Shown here piece by piece: positions 63,958 to 64,000 of a stretch of 64,000 nucleotides of DNA (positions are counted from its first letter, which is position 1; each line of letters starts with the position of its first letter). The notes under the pieces are model-generated. The model was not told where the DNA came from and ran no database searches. It saw nothing but the letters and a program-made list of their open reading frames with translations. The translations under genes and the position numbers were made by a program. This DNA comes from Hymenobacter sublimis (GTDB lineage Bacteria > Bacteroidota > Bacteroidia > Cytophagales > Hymenobacteraceae): the NCBI RefSeq assembly GCF_023101345.1, contig NZ_CP095848.1, forward strand, positions 3,498,001-3,562,000, read 5' to 3'.

Positions 63958-64000
63958 TTATGCGGTGGCCTGAGCCGTGGTTTCGGTGGATTTCTTAGCC
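63958..64000 (-). CDS. rplV: 50S ribosomal protein L22, 3' end only
   Basis: The last 13 codons and the stop of a minus-strand gene read from the window edge: ...[13 protein letters not shown]. The position directly before rpsC in the S10 order and a short polar tail suit L22. Only this end is visible, so the name rests on synteny. Confidence 0.75.
   Translation of the reverse strand, partial: AKKSTETTAQATA

Overview
The window reads as a chromosome segment from a Bacteroidota bacterium of the Cytophagales, most like Hymenobacter. The clues are GC-rich coding sequence, TAnnTTTG promoter elements close to start codons, two secreted proteins with C-terminal type IX secretion (T9SS) sorting domains, DUF5777, CHRD and DUF4097 envelope proteins, and a Bacteroidota-type ribosomal operon. 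The genus is inferred from overall protein resemblance; no search was run. I see no tRNA, rRNA, CRISPR array, transposase or prophage.

Left part (1-16.7 kb): the 5' end of a RidA-family deaminase runs off the left edge. It is followed by a secreted double-TonB_C protein, a diadenylate-cyclase-like protein with its own N-terminal region, an NTR-like secreted protein and a DUF4442 hotdog protein. Next come an ECF sigma / membrane anti-sigma / DUF4097 operon, a small lipoprotein, an ALDH7-type aldehyde dehydrogenase, a tandem pair of small paralogues, an HtrA protease and an Hsp20. A tight operon follows: deoC, a SPOR-like lipoprotein, a small unknown gene and an M20 amidohydrolase.

Middle part (16.7-46.1 kb): secA and an acyltransferase are followed by a glycan cluster (glycosyltransferase, UDP-galactopyranose mutase, a GH1-like protein and an RmlD-like reductase). 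Then come a GNAT, dapF, DinB, an rRNA-type methyltransferase, Ppx/GppA, an Ldh-family dehydrogenase, an L,D-transpeptidase-like protein and a T9SS alpha-amylase. A six-gene run of envelope proteins follows on the minus strand (cytochrome c lipoprotein, YceI, DUF5777 barrel, CHRD lipoprotein, HMA-like protein, truncated-hemoglobin lipoprotein). After it lie a second L,D-transpeptidase paralogue, two long gene-free gaps, an HscA-type Hsp70, anmK, a small exported protein and a FtsB/DivIC protein.

Right part (46.1-64 kb): a giant CARDB/CUB-like T9SS adhesin, enolase, and the ribosomal S10-spc-alpha cluster read leftward from rplV (cut by the edge) to rplQ. Short rpmJ and rpmD genes were read by hand from the sequence. 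Hairpins and promoter-like motifs divide this cluster at rpsN/rpsH, rpsD/rpoA and rpoA/rplQ.

Most of the window is housekeeping or envelope biology. The parts most worth a second look are the DisA-like protein with altered catalytic loop, the exported truncated hemoglobin in its redox-looking operon, the strict 360-nt repeat period of the adhesin, the RGG-type extensions on both S3 and S5, and the set of very long perfect hairpins between genes.
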